Source: Acanthopleura granulata (lineage: Eukaryota > Mollusca > Polyplacophora > Chitonida > Chitonidae). Taken from it: a stretch of 64,000 nucleotides of DNA. Shown piece by piece: positions 42,216 through 52,359 of this stretch. Every line of letters starts with the position of its first letter. The stretch's first letter is position 1. Made by a program: the position numbers and the translations under genes. The stretch lies in assembly GCA_016165875.1 (NCBI GenBank), contig JABBOT010000013.1:17242368-17306367 (forward strand). The letters are read 5' to 3'. The notes under the pieces are model-generated. The model had not been told where the DNA came from, did no database searches, and saw only the letters and a list, made by a program, of their open reading frames with translations.

Positions 42216-43341
42216 ACCGCGTTGTTAATCACTCCATCATGAAAATAGACATAGATGTAATTAAAAATAAATCGGAGTTTAAAAAATGCTTTCCACAGTT
42301 ATATTTTGTATGCAAAAAACTCTCATATAAAGAGCAACAAATTCTGTATTCATGGTTGTTTACTAGCATCTGCTTTTATTAACTACAATGAAATGAACGG
42401 TAATCACGAATAATGGTAGCAGTTCCTTTGTCTAGTCTGTTATCCCTGATTCTAACTCGTAGATATAACAACATCGATGTCATATTTGACTTCAGGTTAA
42501 CGGCAAAATTTAATCCTAACTGACAGGGCTGACAGCGAAGAAAGTAACATAGGATGCTGTATCTATTCTTTTCAGTGGACCATCTCTTTTGATTAGATTT
42601 GACTGATGATTCTGTGTATTACCGATCCGTCAAGCCGGCTTAGTAACACGTCTCTCATATACGGATGACAGAACACAGTGATTTCCTTTTACTTCTACAC
42701 ATAGCATCTCGCTGACCCATCGCATTGACTTGCGACATTTTGATAGATTTAATGCCAACACAATACATGTCGGAAAAATGTCAGCTTAGAGTGAAATGCT
42801 ATCACAGAGTGACATACGCCAGAAAGATCTTTCTTTTAATTTAGACATCAGCATGTATATGACAATAGGGTTTTTTACGTCAAGGCTATAGTACCAATCT
42901 ATGAATTCAAAGCGACTTCGATAAATAACAGGCTCGGTGTATAGCCTGCTGTGGATTTCAGTCAAAGAAATCGTTTGATGTGGACCGTTACAGGCTGTTA
43001 TGTTTACCTGCGATTTAGGTGACCATACAATCTATGGTTTGTGGATTCTTTGGACGTCCATCCAAGAAGGGATCATTTTCATTCATATTTTGTAAGTATA
43101 TACAATATATAGGGAGAAATTAGATTTAACGTTGAACGGCCCCAGAAACGACGACAAAATATGCACCATATGGTATGACCTGCTTCGCCTTGGATGCACC
43201 TATGGACGTACACGTTGTTTTGAACATGAGGTTACGTAAAATGAAGCAGGAAATGTACATCGGATCGTCCGATTCAAAGAGTATTAATTTATTTGGCTCA
43301 GACGATCCAAGGGCTGAAAGGGCTGCCAAACCTTTGACCCA

Positions 43342-43538
43342 AATGGTCGCGTGCTCTCACTGGTTAACTTGGCTGCGGCTTTACGTCAGGAGGTTTCTCA
43401 TCTACCTAGACAAAGGTCATTGGGTCACTTCAGACTCTCGGATTCTTCAAGTTATAAGGCTGATTCGCCGGCATATTAGTTAAAAATTCTTCAGTAGGTC
43501 TATGGCGTTAAACACCGAATAAATAAATAAATAAATAG
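43342..43538 (+). mobile_element. Possible third SINE type
   Basis: Contains CTTTACGTCAGGAGGTTTCT and ends GGCGTTAAACACCGAATAAA with an ATAAATAAATAAAT tail. The 3' end resembles SINE-A but the body does not. A 102-codon frame overlaps it (43175-43483) and is not considered a gene. Confidence 0.5.
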
Positions 43539-43689
43539 TAATGTTTTTATTGGATACATGTTTAACTGTCATTTCTTGAATGCGCATCCCTCTACACCTG
43601 TTAAAGAAATAAATGATGTGCGCTCGACATGTAGTCACTACCATTTGTCACAGGTCACGCTCAGATTTTACCACCCATGACTTGAGCAA

Positions 43690-43822
43690 TCTGTGGATGG
43701 TTGTGGAATTCTATTAGGCTCTGCTCTGTTTCCTCCCACCATAATGCTGACCGCCGTCGTATAAATGAAATATTTTTGACTACGACGTAAAACACCAATG
43801 AAAAAAATAAATAAATAATCTT
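43690..43822 (+). mobile_element. SINE-A, 5'-truncated, upstream of lectin gene 1
   Basis: CTGTGGATGGTTGTGGAATT, GTTTCCTCCCACCATAATGC, CGCCGTCGTATAAATGAAAT and a AAATAAATAAATAA tail. It lies about 190 bp before the first coding exon, so it may sit in the promoter. Confidence 0.8.
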
Positions 43823-44007
43823 GACTTGAATAAGCTTAATAAATGAGCAATCTGTCGAGATAAAATTCAACATTTTTAATTTCAGAAACACACTGAAAGT
43901 TCACAGGAAGCCGCAATTCCAATCAAGCCCCCCACCCCCCCAAAAAACCAGTCAACGTCGTTGATTGTCTAAACAACGCTGCCACTGACGTCATCTTCTG
44001 TTATATA

Positions 44008-44050
44008 ATGGTCGTCCTTTGTCTATTTTCTTTCGTGCTTTTAGTTACAG
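44008..44050 (+). CDS. Lectin gene 1 exon 1: signal peptide
   Basis: MVVLCLFSFVLLVT plus the first base of a Gly codon, followed by GTATGT. The hydrophobic run with no charge is a plausible, if short, signal peptide, and cleavage near VTG fits. Exon phase 1 matches the paralogue's signal exon. Confidence 0.65.
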
Positions 44051-47000
44051 GTATGTCAAATATGTCATTTACATATAAAGGAAATAATGTCTGTAGACGT
44101 ACGTATGTGTGTCTGTGTGTGTCTCTGTATGCATGTGTCTGTCTGCATGTCTGTGTCTCTCTATACGTCTGTATGTCTGCATGTGTGTGTCTGTCTGTAA
44201 GTGTGTATATAAACACGAAAATGTACCGGTGTGCGCGTGTGCGTGTAAGTACTCTTTCCAAAATCATTCATCCGATCGACATCATACTTGTCCCGTGTCA
44301 TTCTGAGGTGGCAAGGAAGTTGCGCTGTTGAGTATTGAAAACATTCCCCGTCCACATCATGTGATGATGGAGTGTGTGGAATAAACACTATACGTTGAAA
44401 AGGCATGCAATTGATACCTTACGTGCATGAGGCAAATGTAAATGATGTTCATCAGGGCAATGCACTAAATGGAGGCAAGTAATACAGTATTCTAAGAATT
44501 GCGAGTCAATATGTGAATTTATCTATGTCATATTGTGACATTTTTCATACTGTCCGGTTCTCGTCATCTGGAAGTCCATTTCTTGCAAATTAGAAAAAAG
44601 ATTTCTTATTATTTTGCATCATTTTGGTTACTTCGATTTAAACGTAAACAACATTGCAGAAGATCATCGTATCCGGAATCAGGACAAAATGGCATTGTAG
44701 AACCTAAAGATGGTCTCTTTTTTAAATGGTATAATTTAATTTAATGCTTTATTTATTTACTGAGAATGCCCACAGCCAACTTCTCTAAATAAGACTGAGT
44801 GCATGCATAATAAATATAACGTGTAATGAAAGTAAATTGCAGAACTATACCAAACAGACTAACAATGGGTGGATCTTATGGTGGCCAGGAGATATGTATG
44901 GACAATTTGAAATAGATTAAAATTATCCGATAGGTCCATACCGTCAGATCCAAAAAGCAACATATAACACAAATGTTTAATACTGGAACTGCCAGAAAAG
45001 AAAAGTGAGAAGTGAACTCCTGGAAACACAATTTGAGCAATGTTTACAAACAATGTTTAAATTGTATACAGGCATTCGTCAAATGACGTCGTCAGGGACA
45101 TCAAACCGCGTGCTAACCCTGTACGCTGATAAAATGGTGACGTGGAACCAAGCCGTCAGGTTATGTGGGTCACAGGGCGGCACTCTGGTGACAATCGACA
45201 GCGAAGACATCTACACCTTCCTCATCCATGCAGCCACATCAACCCTGGAGCCGTGGTGGTACGTATGTCAACCGACTGGATCTGTGGATGACATTGCACT
45301 CATCGCCAGGTTGGTTATTTATATTTAACATAATATTTCCATGGCGCAGGGCCAGGAGAGACCGTGGAATTCTTTTATCTGAGATCCAACATGGCTGTGA
45401 GTGTAAGCCGTAAATTAAAGTGCACATGGCATACCGGACGTGTAACTAAACTAGGTGAAGTTGCTCTAAAAGAACAGGCGAATTTGTTTTCAGTAAGGTA
45501 AAAGAAATATAGGCGCCTAATAAATATATACACTAAAAGCCGAACATGTGCAATTCTTAGAAAAAATCAATTTCTCTTCGACTCATCTTCGATTCATGGA
45601 GTGAAGAGCATATGAAGAACCCTGAACACGTTTTCACTTTCGTAATAACGTCATTATGGCTCTTTTCCACGCTTACTTAAAGGTTACTTCCTGGGAGCAC
45701 AATATATGCATGTATAAAATTAGTGCAGTTTTAATGGAGAACCTTTTCTCCACGCAATGGCGATTAGGTTCAAAGTTGGCTTGACCCTTGCATTCTAGCA
45801 CTACACGAGTAGTAAATTATCAGTTTGCTTGCAAAACGTCATCGAACGTGCAAGAATGAACAATCGACTTCAGAGCTTGGACCCGAATTACCTTAGGTGT
45901 GAGAGGTTACAATGTAACGGCTTTGGGCTGGACAAAGGGTAGACATATAGCCCCCTCTGGTAGAGGTTATGAATGAATGAAGAAATAAAAAAAGCCTACC
46001 AATCAGTCATTCAGCAATTCCACACACTCTTTAATTACGTAACTAAGGCAAAAGGGCAATTGCAGGGATGATTTCTGGACCGGACTCCATTACGTGTCCG
46101 GTGAGTTCCGGTGGCAGTCGTCATGCGCGCCTCTGGGAAGCTATCAGCCGTGGATGAGCATCCGGTCCCCAGAGTCCAAGAGCTGTGTCCTGGGCGACGC
46201 CTATCTTTTCCATGATGGATTCATACGTACCAAGCCTTGCTACATGGCCAGAGGTAAAGCGCTGTGTGAAAAAGTTCAGGGTGAGTGTGAATGTAAAGTT
46301 ACATGACTTTGCGCGAAATGTTCTATAGACTGGTTCAGAGTGAGTATCAACATACAGTTACATAAAGTTCAGTAAAGTGTTTCATTAGAATTGTTCAAAT
46401 TGAGTATAACATATGGTTAAATTTCAGGGAAGTGCTTTGTAAAAGGGTTCAGACTGAGTGTCAATATAAGATATAAAAGTCAACGACTGTTTCAGGGTGA
46501 AGTGGTTTGTAGACTATTGTAGGTGAGTTTCAACATATTCATATACATGTAGTAACATAAAGTTCAGCGAAGTGTGTTGTAGCAGGCTTCATGGTGAAGT
46601 GTGTTGAACAACGGTTCAGGATGAAGTGTGTTGTAGAAGGGATCAGAGCGAAGAGAGTCTGTACTGAGTACCACCAGACAAAGGTACAGTTACATGATCC
46701 AGGGCAAAGTGTTCTGTAGGAGATATCAGGGAGAGTAGCAGCTAACTCAAAGGCAGTTGCCACGGGGAAATTCCTGGGCCTAAGAAAGTTTATTGTTATT
46801 TGCAACAAACCCAAATACAGTCAAATGATTCAGGGGGAAATATTTTGTCGGAGATTTCCGGATGAATAGTAACAACCACAAATACAGTTATGATGCGAAG
46901 TGAACGCTTTTGTACGATAGCTCAGAACGAAAAGAAACACATGAATGAAGAATTACATGATCAGGGGCGAAGTATTTTGTAGGAGATATGGGTTCAGTAG

Positions 47001-50000
47001 AAGCAGAACAGGAGGCTAAAAGAATTAAGGGTTCATATGGATCGACAGGCGCAAAACCGGTCATGTGCCAAGTTGTGATATTTCTAATGAAATTTCATTC
47101 CATTCCAACCATTTTTTCCAGCAATCACATAATGTCAAACGACTAGGCCTTCATCATGGAGAAAAAAATCAGAGCAGCAAAGACAGCGTGGTAGTTGGTA
47201 AATGGTCATTGAGCTACGTGCGTAATCGGTGAAATCCGGCCTGTTCCATTTACCACAGCTAAGGTTCAAAACTGTTCATGTAACCTTATTGCTCAAAGGA
47301 GAAAACCGGGGGAATATGGAGTAAACTGTAGTGAAAAGAGCAAGGCTTAAAGATTCCAAAAATGCCACCCAACAGTTGTTTGGATGTTTCTTAAGAAATA
47401 TATAATTCATCACCGTAATCTCAAATACCTGTCAGAAAACCCCGAAATTTTATCGACCCAATGCTGGCCCTTCTCTCTCTAGCGGTGAAATGTAGACCGG
47501 GCTCCTTCCCGTCTGTTTTCGACGTGCTGTTTGTGCAGCCAACATCTGTACACTGTAGTATCCTGTCAGGCTCTTCGTTTTTGTGTGTGCACTAAAAGAA
47601 CAAAGGGCAGCAGCCAACCCTTTGTAATCGAGTGGAATTCGCATCTGTATACGAGTAGCGGTATGTACATTCAAAAGATGGTAATGATTTAAAGGCTCCA
47701 TTCATGTCATATCCGCTAATCGGATTTTACATTATCCTGAGTTCTGATTGATCAAAATTATTTTCACAGTTACGTCCCCTTTTATATAGATGTATTTACT
47801 ATTCGCGATTGAGCGTGTGTTATGGCCTACCCTAAAATTCGTTACCTCGGAACTAAAAATATTTATAAAATAATTTGATGGTCGTTTGTAAATCTTCATA
47901 CCATAATCTTTTGTCATAAATTGACCAGTACTTCAACGATCTTCTCCGTTAGAGGGTATGGTAAGTGAAAAGACCATTACAAATTCTATCTGAAAACACC
48001 TTCACTGATTTTTCAGAATTTTTCACCAAATTAAACCCAGTCAAATGTTTTTATTGTATAGTGGCCTTTATGACCCATATTGCACAGACTGAACAGTGGC
48101 ATATATTCCGTTTAACTGTTGAACAGCGTCTCATTGTTACATTTCCACATATTACAATAAAACATTTCACCGCATTTAATTTGGTTGAAAAAAAAACAGT
48201 GACGTTTTTTTTTTAGATACTATCTTTGATGTTCTTTTCACTCATCATAACTTCATTTGTGTGTGCATTTTCCTTGCTAATGGCAGAAACTTACACCCCT
48301 CTGCTTTACGACATGAGAGGAGTGATAGGTTAAACAACAGTGATGTTCACTGCAGTTTACTATACGTTACTTAATCTGCTGTGTTGTGTTCCCATGCGCA
48401 GTGCTGCTTGTGTCCCCTTTTAATATACACGTGTCAGTTTCGATTTGATTTGTAGGGTCTTGCTCTTTCGAGGGCTATAAGGCACACAATGTTCTGCCCG
48501 GACCATACGCCAGCACGGCAGCTTCGACAAGCACCTTAGCGGAATGTCAATCCCTGTGTGTTAGCCACCAGGGGCCGAGGGAGTGTTGGGGGGTAAGGTG
48601 GACCAGTTACTTTGGTAACGACGACTGCCACCTGCACTACGACGACTCCAGCACAGCCATGAGGGACAGGCTTCAGTCAACCCACAGCTTTTTTGATGTT
48701 ACATACCTTAAAGTCTGCTTTTCAGGTAGGTGGAAAGGTCATGGCCCCTTACAGAGAGAAACAAAGAACGCAAACCGCCAATGAACTAAGGAAGTACATA
48801 AAATATAAGAAGATTAGAACGAACTGGTGCAAAAAGAAGCAATCAGCAGCTTTCAATGGTGACGGAAAGACGCTCACATTTTTGGTCTCACCAGCATTGC
48901 GGAGGTGATCAGTGTAAAACTCTGATCCGTGGCTGGTCGAATCAGATAACACTCAGTCAAATGTTTAACCACTCTGGGGCTTCAGTGGCCGAGAGGTTTA
49001 TAGCGCTAGCGCGACGCTATTAGTTCAAGTCAAGCTTTTGCTGGCTTCCTCTCCGGCAGTGTCGGACCAACCTGCGAATGGTCGTGGGCTTTTCCCGGGC
49101 TCTGCCCGGTTTCCCTCCACCATAATGTTGGCAGCCGTCGCTTAAGTGAAATATTCCTCAGTACGGCGTAAAACACCAATCAAATAAATAAGTAACTTAA
49201 CCGCACTCGAATCCAGATCTTCCCGGATTCGGCTGCGGCATTAAGTGAGATGGTTTGTTAGTTTTCTGGCTAAGGATCGTGGTTTCCTCCACAGATAAAC
49301 ATATCCACCGCCATACGTAGCTGAAAGACTATTGAATAGTTTCATGCGTAGGCGTAACCGGAGAGAACCACCAACCGCTGGCAAATAGCTCGCTAGCTGT
49401 CTGACGCGCGACACATTGCACGTCGTCTTTGTGGAGACGATGTTCATCGATTTTTGTGTAAGGCCACACGAGACAGCGACGATGATGGTTTCTTGCCGTG
49501 AAGGCCACTGGGGGACGTGCTAGATGAACTTTTTGTGAAAGCATAGTGAACGTATAGATGGATATACATAGCAAAGCACCATCATGGGGCCACAATCTGT
49601 GACCTGAAATAAAAATAAAAAAACGAATATCAAGAAAGAGACTTACAATAGATTGTACAGGTATACATTCTCATACAAGTTTGTTGTTCTTGTTGCAGCT
49701 GTTGTTGATGACACCCTCCTATCTCTGTCTTATGACTCACCGACCCACGACTCGCAACCCTGGGGTGGTTGTACGACCGACACAGTGGTCACTTCAGACG
49801 GTAGCACAGCTTCGTCCGTGACAGTCAGTGGCGCATCAGCCGGGGACACAACCAGCAGTGGTATCTCAAGCAGTGACACAACCAGCAGTCGCACATCAAG
49901 CAGTAGCATAACCAGCAGTCGCACATCATGCATCAATACAACCAGCATTGAAATATCAAGAAGTGATACAACAAGCGGTGACATATTAAGCAGTCACACA

Positions 50001-52037
50001 ACCAGCAGTAGTACGAGCGGTGGCATATCAAGCAGTGACACAGGCCCAGCTGGCAAAATCAGCAGTAGCACAGCCAGCAGAGGCACAGCTCTCAGTGACA
50101 CAGTCAGCACTGCTACAGACGTCAGTGTTATCTCCAACAGTGTCACAACCGACAAACACACAACCAATAGTAACGCAGTCAACAAAGGCACAACCGAGAG
50201 TAACACAGTCAACTATGGCACAGCCGACAGTAACACAGTAAACAAAGGCACAACCGACAATAACAAAGCCGACTATGGCACAGCCGACAGTAACACAGTA
50301 AACAAAGGCACAACCGACAGTAACAAAGTCAACTATGGCACAACCGACAATAACATAGTCAACAAAGGCACAACCGACAGTAACACAGTCCACGATGGTG
50401 CAACTGACAGTAACTTAGTCAACAAAGGAACAACCGACAGCAACACCCTCAGCAGTGGCAAAACCGACAGTAACACAGTCAACGATGCCAAAACCGAAAG
50501 TAACACATCTAGCACTCTGAAAACCATATCCCTGACTCTTCAGACGTCGCCTAAGGTTTATATAAGCAACCACAGATTTGAAGCCAGTTCTGCTCCTGTA
50601 CTGTCAGAGAGTTGTTTCGGCAAGTGTGAAACAGATTCCATAAACGCTCAGGCCATAATGACCTCGGGTATTCGGAGTACATTGCAAACTTCTCCGTCTT
50701 TCGCCGAGGACTCGACACCGTCCATGACACTTTTAACAACACCGACGCTATTTTCTGATGAGACTGTCCAATTTTCACAAACTCCAAAGGCAACATCGAT
50801 GTCTGCTGAAGCTGATTTAATGACAACGTCAGCGCCTGAGCTCGCGTCACCTCGAACGTCTGACGACGAAGCGACGTTATCACCGGGATTTACGTCAACG
50901 ACCAAATCTGAATTTGGCGCTTTGGCCACATCGATTGTAGCTAAGGACGCTACAGCCCCATTGTCCTATTCGTTCTCGTCATCATCTGTACTTCTGCCGA
51001 TAACGCCAGCTGATGAAGTTTCCTTGCCCGTCCTTTCGCCTTCATCTCCTTTCCATGGTGAGTAAAACGTCACAGGTGAATGATTTTAAGATAAGTGTAG
51101 AAAAATCCATGACATTACGATAACTTTAATTAATTCTTTCGAAGGAGCTAAAAACACAATTGTCTACACATATTTCATAGGAAAAGTAAAAAATTTATAT
51201 GCAAACGTGGCCTTTGACGATGTTATTCTTTTCATCGAGTAAAGCGCATCTGAAAATTTTATCTCTGTGATGAGTGTTTTGTATAATGGACACGTTTATG
51301 ATACTATAAACGAGAACGCTATACTGTTCAACAATTCTGAGCACAAACTCTGCCTTATATCCAAACACATTAAGTCTGAATTACGACATTATTTACGAAT
51401 ACATGAAAAATACAGATATGAATAAAATTCTAGTTTTACACATTTCAAAAGAGAAAGGACCAAATTCTAGCACAAATAAATATACTGCACGTACATAACA
51501 TTTTTATTCAGAGCATTATTATGCATAAATGCGTCGGATTTCCATTATAACAAGAGGTTCATCAGCTTCGTGATTCTGCTTTAGCTGAAGTATTATAAAC
51601 CTATACATCTTTTATTGAAATGGTTGCTGCCCACCTGAAATAGCAAATATTTAAGAATGATAATGTTCAATGTTCTATTTTCTTTTCGCTCGGAAGCACT
51701 GGATTCATCGCAGTCTTCTTCATTTAACCAAGGGCCTACCTCTCCAGCCAGAAATTCCACAGCCTGCTGCGGCTGCCGCCAGGTGGCGCGTCTTTCAGAA
51801 GACCAGAAAAAATCCGCCATGGCAGAGATTATGGCGAGTCTCTCTCTGAACCCCAAAGAGATTTCGGCCAATCAGAGACGGCGTAATAGCGCCTTGGATC
51901 CACGTCCCTCCGCCACAGCTGTGGGATGTTCCGGAGTTGTCCTCCTAACAGTTCTTCTGGCTGGCGTGATAATCATAGACATGGCTCACATTGTCAGAGA
52001 CGTTAAATATTTTATATTCACAAAGGAAGTATCTTGA
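44008..52037 (+). CDS. Lectin gene 1: CTLD-PAN-mucin-TM surface protein
   Basis: Six exons: 44008-44050, 45072-45258, 46066-46280, 48456-48725, 49699-51057 and 51697-52037. Joined in phase they give 2415 bp, 804 aa. Predicted order: signal peptide (1-15), C-type lectin-like domain (16-148), PAN/Apple-like domain (149-238), Ser/Thr-rich stalk (239-691), cytoplasm- or juxtamembrane-type polar segment, single transmembrane helix (about 767-786) and short tail. Intron phases are 1, 2 (inside the CTLD), 1, 1, 1, so domains are bounded by phase-1 introns as in shuffled extracellular modules. The start is set by analogy with the paralogue at 55095; an upstream non-coding exon is possible. I do not recognise a named orthologue. 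A cell-surface recognition or adhesion role is inference from architecture. A further stalk exon between 51057 and 51697 cannot be excluded. Confidence 0.8.
44095..44245. repeat. TG/TC-rich microsatellite, lectin gene 1 intron 1
   Basis: A 150-bp tract of GTCTGTGTGTGTCTCTGTAT-type sequence with TGCATGTGTGTGTC units. Short frames rich in Val, Cys and Ser on both strands are artefacts of this tract. Confidence 0.85.
45072..45258 (+). CDS. Lectin gene 1 exon 2: CTLD N-terminal half
   Basis: It reads SNRVLTLYADKMVTWNQA, VRLCGSQGGTLVTIDSEDIY and ends at EPWW, split by a phase-2 intron. This is the first half of a C-type lectin fold: Trp-x-x-Ala-x-x-x-Cys helix, the G-G-x-L-V-x-I strand and acidic SED. 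The conserved Cys is the canonical first one. Confidence 0.85.
46066..46280 (+). CDS. Lectin gene 1 exon 3: CTLD C-terminal half
   Basis: DDFWTGLHYVSGEFRWQSSC holds the hallmark WTGL and a core Trp. SKSCVLGD, TKPCYM and KALCEK supply the remaining canonical cysteines. No EPN, QPD or WND calcium-sugar motif is seen where one would be expected, so sugar binding cannot be assumed. An extra SSC cysteine is shared with the paralogue. The exon length, 215 bp, is identical in both genes. Confidence 0.87.
46266..46720 (+). repeat. Degenerate repeats copying the exon 3 donor
   Basis: Units of about 45-60 bp begin within the last bases of exon 3 (GTTCAGG|GTGAGT) and continue into intron 3. GTGAGT recurs at 46340-46345 and, preceded by AG, at 46523-46528; GTGAAG is at 46497-46502. 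Diverged forms (TTGAGT, CTGAGT) fill the gaps. Other unit blocks are GTTACATAAAGTTCAG and GAAGTGTGTTGTAG. Confidence 0.7.
47953..48256. mobile_element. MITE of the GTGAGTGAAAAGACC family
   Basis: GGGTATGGTAAGTGAAAAGA at the left and TCTTTTCACTCATCATAACT at the right are inverted repeats. The interior has GTCAAATGTTTT and ACCCATATTG blocks shared with the 59338 copy. It is about 300 bp, non-coding, in lectin gene 1 intron 3. Confidence 0.75.
48456..48725 (+). CDS. Lectin gene 1 exon 4: PAN/Apple-like domain
   Basis: About 90 residues with Cys spacing GSCSFEGY, TLAECQSLCVSH, RECWGVRW, DDCHLHYDD and LKVCFS. This order (C...C-x3-C...C-W/a...C-x-L...C) fits a PAN/Apple-type module, where Cys pairs hold a helix against a sheet; such domains bind protein or carbohydrate. 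A short WSC-like module is the alternative. Six cysteines are shared with the paralogue. Confidence 0.7.
48975..49195 (+). mobile_element. SINE-A copy, lectin gene 1 intron 4
   Basis: GGGGCTTCAGTGGCCGAGAG head, AAGCTTTTGCTGGCTTCCTC, GCTCTGCCCGGTTTCCCTCC and a CACCAATCAAATAAATAAGT tail. It lacks about 30 bp of the region before the B box. Confidence 0.87.
49699..51057 (+). CDS. Lectin gene 1 exon 5: mucin-like stalk
   Basis: A single 1359-bp exon codes 452 residues dominated by Ser, Thr, Asn, Gly and Asp. A Cys-containing lead (DSQPWGGCTTD) is followed by SS-D-TTS-type repeats. From about 50150 to 50500 it has ten-residue repeats of the type TDSNTVNKGT (30-bp units). The last third is less repetitive (TTPTLFSDETVQFSQTP). 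Dense O-glycosylation and an extended rod are expected. The antisense strand is also open in places, which is a by-product of low complexity. Confidence 0.82.
50150..50510 (+). repeat. 30-bp coding VNTR in the stalk
   Basis: About 12 imperfect 30-bp units of the form GACAGTAACACAGTCAACAA plus AGGCACAACC, coding TDSNTVNKGT variants. Changes between units mostly keep the Thr/Ser/Asn character and never break the frame. Confidence 0.85.
51697..52037 (+). CDS. Lectin gene 1 exon 6: membrane anchor and tail
   Basis: It codes A692 to S804. The order is CCGC cysteine knot, LSEDQKKSAMAEIMASLSL amphipathic stretch, ISANQRRRNSALDPRPSA motif, hydrophobic VGCSGVVLLTVLLAGVIIID, then HIVRDVKYFIFTKEVS and stop. 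The R-N-S-A-x-D-x-R-P-S-A motif directly before the helix is one I recall from many unrelated mollusc membrane proteins, so this looks like a mobile anchor exon. Topology is not settled: by basic charge before the helix, the pre-helix part could be inside. Confidence 0.75.
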
Positions 52038-52353
52038 GCAAACCAACAAAATGGAGCCATTGTTATAGTGTAATACTGATTTCAACGTGATGTCTGTCAA
52101 CGTGATGTCGCCAAGAGGCGCTCTTTGGTAACACTATAAGAAGAGTCTGAATTCTCTTGTATTTGTTGTGCTATCTCATTGACCCACGTAACGATGACAT
52201 CAAACATGACTGCGAAAACATACATAGAATACTGTCAACGGCGGACCGGTATTGCAGATATATTACTGGTAAAATCAAGCTTTCCCGATAAAACCAATCC
52301 AACAATGTCCAGGAAGTCTAACTGTGTAAATATAAAAACCAGAAAATTTAGTA

Positions 52354-52359
52354 AATAAA
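52354..52359 (+). promoter_or_regulatory. Candidate poly(A) signal, lectin gene 1
   Basis: AATAAA 317 bp after the stop codon, the first canonical hexamer on this strand after the gene. Placement is by position only. Confidence 0.45.

Larger units (their letters stand above)
34707..44007. other. Intergenic region between SNX17 and lectin gene 1
   Basis: The first part is SNX17 3' UTR; an AATAAA at 36068-36073 is one candidate poly(A) signal, but the end is not certain. At 36961-37083 there is a degenerate repeat of about 60 bp (GGCTTATATGTAGCCTG-type). The block 40671-40770 is repeated at 41037-41140 (GCGGTCGAGCGATATAC core). Apart from these and the SINEs listed, 35-40 kb and 42.2-43.1 kb hold no frame with coding character and no recognisable protein. 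Confidence 0.6.

Noticed and set aside
43175..43483. 102-codon plus frame upstream of lectin gene 1
   Set aside because: Its second half is SINE-like sequence and it has no domain or paralogue; probably chance.
50028..50393. 121-codon minus-strand frame with VDCVTVGCA repeats
   Set aside because: Antisense of the lectin gene 1 stalk VNTR; low-complexity sense coding leaves the other strand open.
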